Origin: an uncultured Collinsella sp. | Lineage (GTDB): Bacteria; Actinomycetota; Coriobacteriia; Coriobacteriales; Coriobacteriaceae | Direction: 5' to 3' | NCBI GenBank assembly: GCA_900757265.1 | Contig: CAAENW010000204.1 | Coordinates: 1 to 8,793, forward strand | Length of the DNA stretch: 8,793 nucleotides | In this document: positions 5,274 through 8,793 of the stretch, in pieces | Position numbering within the stretch: position 1 is the first letter of the stretch | How the letters are laid out: every line of letters begins with the position of its first letter | The notes under the pieces: model-generated | What the model was told of the DNA's origin: nothing | Seen by the model: only the letters and a program-made list of their open reading frames with translations | Database searches by the model: none | Program-made: the position numbers and the translations under genes

Positions 5274-7505
5274 CTAGAAGTTGGCGTCGTTGAGCTGGGC
5301 GCTCTCGAGGCCGTCGAGCAGTTGCTGTTCGGGCGTATCGGCGACGCTCTCGAGCAATTCGGTGGGATCGACGTTCATGTCCCTACCGGCCTCGTTGCCG
5401 TTGACCAGGTCGTCCGAGAAGATATCGACTTCCATTTCCTCGGCTTCCTCGATCTGGACCTCGAGCGGCACATGGGTGCGTACGAGTTTGACCGCCGGAC
5501 GCATGCGGGCAAAGAGAGGCACGTACTCGATGATGATCGCCGAGTTCTCAAGACCGTACCAGCGTGCCGGGCTTCCGCAGGCGCGGCGGACGGCGTACTT
5601 GATGGCCATCACGCGGTGGTCGTTGCGGTTGATGTCCGTTTCGGGGGCAAGCATCTTGCGCAGCATGCAAAAACGGAAGTCGCCCACGTTGCCGCGTGTC
5701 TCGTAGATGGAGTAGGTGTGATGCTGCGGTGGCAGCTCACCCGATGCCATCAAGTCGCCAACGATTTGGCGCAGGTAGGCATTAACGCGCTGGTTGACCT
5801 TAAAGCCCAAGTCCAGGCGCACGCGGAACAAAAAGTCCGTGCCAAAGGTCTCGACGGAATACTCGTGCGTATAGGGCTCGTCGGTAACGTGCACGTTGAT
5901 GAACCAATATGCCTTGGCGCGCTTGGGGTGCTTGTCCAGGATGGAATAGAGCACGTCGCGGTCGAGCGTGAGCGGGTCGGGGCTGTTGGTGAGGAACACC
6001 AGATTGTCGGCGAGCACGGGGTAGGTCTCGTCGTTGCGCAGGCGGTTGAGCTGATCGATGTACTTGGAGACGGGCAGCAGGATCGTCTGCGTACGCTCGA
6101 TGGCGGTGCCGCGGCGCCACACGTACATAAGGCCAAACAGCAGCGAGGCCAGGAAGATCATCACATAGCCGCCGTCAAAGAACATGGTGAGGCACGAGGC
6201 AAAGAAGCAGAGCTCGATGGCGCCAAAAAGCAGGGCAAAGACGCAGGCGCCCAGCTTGTGCTTGAGGATGCCGGCGATATAGCTCGTCAAAAGCGTCGTG
6301 GTCATGAGCATAGTCACGGTGATGGCGAGGCCGTAGGCGCTCTCCATGCGCTCGGAGTTTTGGAACAGCAGCACGATGAAGATACAGCCGACCCACATGA
6401 TGTTGTTGACGAGCGGAATATAGAGTTGACCCTTGGTGTCGCTGGGGTAGTGGATGCGCAGATGCGGCATAAGGTTGAGACGCGTGGCCTCGGATACCAG
6501 CGAGAACGAGCCGGTGATAAGCGCCTGCGAGGCGATGATGGCCGCTACGGCCGATAGCACGATGGCAAAGGGGCGCAGGGGCTCGGGAAGCATCATGTAG
6601 AACGGGTTGACGATGTCCATCGCGAGCATCTGGGGATTGGAGTTGTTGGCGAGCAGCCAAGCGCCCTGACCCAGATAGTTAAGGATGAGGGCCGCCTTTA
6701 CGAACGGCCAGGATGCGTAAATGTTAGCCTTGCCCACGTGACCCATGTCCGAATAGAGCGCCTCGGCGCCGGTCGTCGACAGGAAGACGAAGCCGAGCAC
6801 CATGATGCCCGAGTGGTTGATGGGCGAGAACAGGAACATGATGCCGCGGATGGGGTTGAGTGCGCGCAAGATGGACAGGTTGCCGAGCATGTTGAACAGG
6901 CCGGCGCCCGCCAGGAACAGGAACCATAGCGTCATGAGCGGGCCGAAGAGCTTGCCGATTGACGAGGTGCCGGCGCGCTGCATGGCAAATAGGCCGCAGA
7001 TAATGATGATGGTAATAATGATGACGTTGGTCTGGCCGTCGCCCAATAGCGCGTGGCCCCACTCGATGGTGCGCAGACCCTCGATGGCTGTGGTGACCGT
7101 GACGGCGGGGGTGAGGATGCCGTCGGCAAGCAGCGCCGCACCGCCGATCATGGCGGGAAGGATCAGCCACGGCGCCACTTTGCGCACGAGACTGAACAGG
7201 GCGAAGATACCGCCCTCGTTGTGGTTGTCGGCCCTCATGGCGATTAGCACGTACTTGACCGTGGTTACGAGCGTCATGGTCCAGATGACGAGCGAAAGCG
7301 CGCCCAGGATCATGTCCTCGCTGACGGTACCGATGCCGCCGTTGTTGGCGACGATTGATTTCATGGTGTACATAGGGCTCGTGCCGATGTCGCCATAGAC
7401 GACGCCGAGCGTTACGAGCAACATACCAGCAGAAAGGGGAATGGCTCCATGCCCGCTCTGTCCGTGCTGGTCTTGGAGGTTTGCCTCCAGTTTGTTGTGT
7501 GCCAC
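5274..7505 (-). CDS. kup: Kup-family potassium uptake transporter
   Basis: Membrane K+/H+ symporter of the KUP/HAK/KT family. The preferred start is GTG at 7505, with AGGGAG five bases upstream, giving 743 residues; an ATG at 7523 would add six residues but has no ribosome site and sits next to a hairpin. The family signature GVVYGDIGTSPMY is at residues 34-46 from the GTG. About 12 hydrophobic helices follow, up to the region near residue 470, ending before YVWRRGTAIERTQ. The cytoplasmic C-terminal domain (starting near VSKYIDQLNRLRND) contains LVFLTNSPDP and FRFCMLRKML-like segments, as in Gram-positive Kup proteins. The last ~75 residues after PLFARMRP are acidic and without clear homology, making the protein about 120 residues longer than E. 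coli Kup (622). It is alone on its strand and ends at its own terminator. Confidence 0.94.
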   Translation of the reverse strand: MAHNKLEANLQDQHGQSGHGAIPLSAGMLLVTLGVVYGDIGTSPMYTMKSIVANNGGIGTVSEDMILGALSLVIWTMTLVTTVKYVLIAMRADNHNEGGIFALFSLVRKVAPWLILPAMIGGAALLADGILTPAVTVTTAIEGLRTIEWGHALLGDGQTNVIIITIIIICGLFAMQRAGTSSIGKLFGPLMTLWFLFLAGAGLFNMLGNLSILRALNPIRGIMFLFSPINHSGIMVLGFVFLSTTGAEALYSDMGHVGKANIYASWPFVKAALILNYLGQGAWLLANNSNPQMLAMDIVNPFYMMLPEPLRPFAIVLSAVAAIIASQALITGSFSLVSEATRLNLMPHLRIHYPSDTKGQLYIPLVNNIMWVGCIFIVLLFQNSERMESAYGLAITVTMLMTTTLLTSYIAGILKHKLGACVFALLFGAIELCFFASCLTMFFDGGYVMIFLASLLFGLMYVWRRGTAIERTQTILLPVSKYIDQLNRLRNDETYPVLADNLVFLTNSPDPLTLDRDVLYSILDKHPKRAKAYWFINVHVTDEPYTHEYSVETFGTDFLFRVRLDLGFKVNQRVNAYLRQIVGDLMASGELPPQHHTYSIYETRGNVGDFRFCMLRKMLAPETDINRNDHRVMAIKYAVRRACGSPARWYGLENSAIIIEYVPLFARMRPAVKLVRTHVPLEVQIEEAEEMEVDIFSDDLVNGNEAGRDMNVDPTELLESVADTPEQQLLDGLESAQLNDANF

Positions 7506-7525
7506 GTGGACTCCCTTAGACATCC

Positions 7526-7550
7526 GGTTATCTGTCTAGGGCAGATAACC
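7526..7550 (-). promoter_or_regulatory. Perfect inverted repeat in the kup leader
   Basis: GGTTATCTG and CAGATAACC form a perfect 9 bp inverted repeat around a 7-base spacer. It ends about 10 bases before the ribosome site used by the GTG start at 7505. It could be an operator for a repressor or an mRNA hairpin that affects kup translation; no T tract follows, so a terminator is unlikely. The structure is directly visible, the role is inference. Confidence 0.55.
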
Positions 7551-7605
7551 TTTATGCCATCTTTATACATACAAGAGCAGTTTGGCACATCGGGTTATTT
7601 TAGAC

Positions 7606-7629
7606 AATAATCCTCAGCTGGGGATTATT
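7606..7629. promoter_or_regulatory. 24 bp near-perfect palindrome between the EamA gene and kup
   Basis: Arms AATAATCC (7606-7613) and GGATTATT (7622-7629) enclose T-CAGCTG-G, so 22 of 24 positions are symmetric and the odd pair would be G-U in RNA. It lies 35 bases after the EamA gene stop and about 100 bases before kup, in an AT-rich gap. There is no T run on the minus side, which argues against a standard terminator. A dimeric regulator binding site for kup is an alternative. The 7551-7663 gap shows no gene. Confidence 0.45.
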
Positions 7630-7663
7630 TATCTACGCAGGTAGCATTTCAAAGCAGGGGCTT

Positions 7664-8575
7664 TTAAGCACGTGCTGTCTGGGCGATGCCAGCCTTGGCG
7701 TTTGCGCGTTTGCCGGCGAGTTCGCAAAAAATCGCGCCGCCGATGATAAGCGCGGCGCCCATCAGGCGGACCGGTGTTATGGCTTCACCCAAAAGGGCGG
7801 CCGAGAACACGACCGCCGAAAGCGGCTCGAGGTAGCCGACGACGGCGACGGTCTGGACGGGCAGCTTGGCGACGGCGCTAAAGTAGAGCAGGCAACCAAT
7901 GCCGGTGTTGACGACGCCGAGCATAGCGACGGCGCGCCAATCAATGCTGGCGGCGACGCCGGCGGACAGGAACGAGGGAGCGCCCTGCGTGATGAGCGTG
8001 AGGGCCAGTGCGGTCACAAAGGCGGCGCTCACTTGGAGTGCGGAGTTCTCGAGGCCTTCGATGTGTGGCGCACCCTTGCTAGCGATGACCATCAATGCGT
8101 AGCAGAAGGCCGAGACGATGCCGCAGGCAATACCCGCAATGGGCATATTGCCGCCTAGACCTTGTGCCGCAATGAGAAAAGCACCGCAGGCGACGGCGAT
8201 AAAGCCGGCAATTTTGCTGCCGGTCAGCTTTTCGCCAAAAATGAGCGGGGAGAGGGCCATAACGATGATGGGGCCACAGTAATACAACAGCGAGGAGATA
8301 CCAACGCCGATCGTCTGATAGGCGCGGAACAGGAAAATCCAGCTGGCGCCCAGCGCGGCGCCCGAGACGATGAGCGCTGCGGCCTCGCGGGGGCGAGACG
8401 GAGCCTGCAGGTTATGGCGCTTGGTTATGAAGAGGATGGCGGCAAGGGTGAGAGCGCCCAAAAACGTGCGCAACAGTACGATATCGGAGCTCGGCAGCGC
8501 GATGGCAGCGGCGATGATGCCGTTGGAGCCAAACAATAGCAATGCTGCTAAGTACGTAAACAATCCGTTGTTCAT
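7664..8575 (-). CDS. EamA-family (DMT superfamily) transporter
   Basis: A 303-residue inner-membrane protein with about ten hydrophobic helices, arranged as two EamA repeats of five helices (roughly residues 5-140 and 150-285), the normal size and layout of DMT exporters such as RhaT/YdcZ-like and amino-acid or metabolite effluxers. Features include LLRTFLGALTL near residue 35, YCGPIIVMALSPLIFGEKLT in the first repeat and VVGYLEPLSAVVFSAALLGE in the second, the paired (E/G)P-xx-GE pattern seen in the family. The start ATG at 8575 has GAGGGG about ten bases upstream. It is divergent from a LysR-type regulator with a palindrome between, so its substrate or a related compound may be the signal sensed by that regulator. 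The substrate cannot be told from sequence. Confidence 0.92.
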   Translation of the reverse strand: MNNGLFTYLAALLLFGSNGIIAAAIALPSSDIVLLRTFLGALTLAAILFITKRHNLQAPSRPREAAALIVSGAALGASWIFLFRAYQTIGVGISSLLYYCGPIIVMALSPLIFGEKLTGSKIAGFIAVACGAFLIAAQGLGGNMPIAGIACGIVSAFCYALMVIASKGAPHIEGLENSALQVSAAFVTALALTLITQGAPSFLSAGVAASIDWRAVAMLGVVNTGIGCLLYFSAVAKLPVQTVAVVGYLEPLSAVVFSAALLGEAITPVRLMGAALIIGGAIFCELAGKRANAKAGIAQTARA

Positions 8576-8589
8576 GTGCTGACATCCCC

Positions 8590-8595
8590 TCTATA
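8590..8595 (-). promoter_or_regulatory. Candidate -10 box of the EamA transporter gene
   Basis: TATAGA on the minus strand lies 14 bases before the ATG at 8575. That is close for a -10 box and leaves a very short leader. No good -35 is visible; the expected -35 zone falls on the palindrome at 8605-8621, as is usual for promoters controlled by a LysR-type protein. Confidence 0.35.
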
Positions 8596-8604
8596 TCCGA
8601 GCAT

Positions 8605-8621
8605 GTTCACTATGGGTGAAC
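8605..8621. promoter_or_regulatory. LysR-type operator (T-N11-A palindrome)
   Basis: GTTCAC-TATGG-GTGAAC is a perfect 6 bp inverted repeat with a 5-base centre. Its inner part, TCACTATGGGTGA, has the T-N11-A geometry of LysR-type binding sites. It lies midway between the divergent EamA and LysR genes and just upstream of the regulator's -10 box at 8643. It is well placed both to repress the regulator's own promoter and to control the transporter. Confidence 0.65.
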
Positions 8622-8642
8622 TGGCTTTAGAAGAAAAGCGAA

Positions 8643-8648
8643 TATAAT
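8643..8648 (+). promoter_or_regulatory. -10 box of the LysR-type regulator gene
   Basis: TATAAT, a perfect -10 consensus, lies 45 bases before the GTG at 8694. The matching -35 position (8620-8625, ACTGGC) is poor and overlaps the end of the palindrome at 8605-8621, consistent with a promoter whose use depends on or is blocked by the bound regulator. Confidence 0.55.
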
Positions 8649-8693
8649 GCATGGCTGACATGACAAAATCTCATGCAAGGGTGGAGGACTGCC

Positions 8694-8793
8694 GTGGAAA
8701 CGAATATTCAAAAGATGCAGGTGCTGCTCGAGACAGTGCGCGCCGGAAGCTTTACGCGCGCCGCCGAGCGCCTGAGCTATTCGCAATCGGGCG
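8694..8793 (+). CDS. LysR-type transcriptional regulator (N-terminus only)
   Basis: The gene starts at GTG 8694 with GGAGG six bases upstream and runs off the right edge after 33 codons. The visible part, including MQVLLETVRAGSFTRAAERLS and YSQS, is the winged helix-turn-helix of LysR-type regulators, where SFTRAAERL is the conserved turn and start of the second helix. The effector domain is outside the window, so its ligand is unknown. It probably regulates itself and the divergent EamA transporter through the palindrome at 8605-8621. Confidence 0.9.
   Translation, partial: METNIQKMQVLLETVRAGSFTRAAERLSYSQSG

Noticed and set aside
5322..6557. A 411-codon plus-strand open frame opposite kup
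   Set aside because: Same kind of antisense artefact; no start signal or family resemblance, and kup is unambiguous.
7551..7663. c-di-AMP (ydaO) riboswitch upstream of kup
   Set aside because: The gap is short and lacks the conserved paired segments of that riboswitch; only two simple palindromes are visible.

Overview
The window looks like chromosome of a high-GC, gut-associated actinobacterium of the class Coriobacteriia, most likely Collinsella or a close relative. This is inferred from base and codon use, strong GGAGG-type ribosome sites with some GTG starts, a bile salt hydrolase gene, a short gut-type peptide deformylase-like gene and a sortase-type tail ending in LAATGD. No rRNA, tRNA, CRISPR array, transposase or phage gene was seen, and no gene-free stretch exceeds about 210 bases.

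Layout from left to right. (1) 178-1962, minus: a secreted, probably wall-anchored beta-helix repeat protein. It is flanked by two copies of a ~112 bp direct repeat (45-156 and 2102-2215), each carrying the last 14 codons and stop of a purine permease gene plus that gene's terminator. (2) 2170-3483, minus: a complete AzgA/PbuG-type NCS2 purine permease, the apparent source of the repeat. (3) 3677-4096, plus, divergent from the permease: a 139-residue peptide deformylase-like protein whose catalytic Glu is replaced by Met, followed by a strong terminator. (4) 4228-5194, plus: a bile salt hydrolase/choloylglycine hydrolase gene broken by one extra A at 4927-4929. (5) 5274-7505, minus, convergent with it: a Kup potassium uptake transporter with a long acidic C-terminal tail and an inverted repeat in its leader. 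(6) 7664-8575, minus: an EamA-family (DMT) transporter, divergent from (7) the start of a LysR-type regulator at 8694, which runs off the right end. A 17 bp palindrome with T-N11-A geometry lies between them.

The genes are mostly single transcription units with their own terminators, not one operon. The clearest functional pairing is the LysR regulator with the divergent EamA transporter. The surface protein region appears to be one unit of a tandem duplication; a paralogous surface gene is predicted just left of the window. No wholly new multi-gene system was recognised. The most unusual items are the duplication footprint, the deformylase-like protein lacking its catalytic Glu, and the frameshifted bile salt hydrolase.
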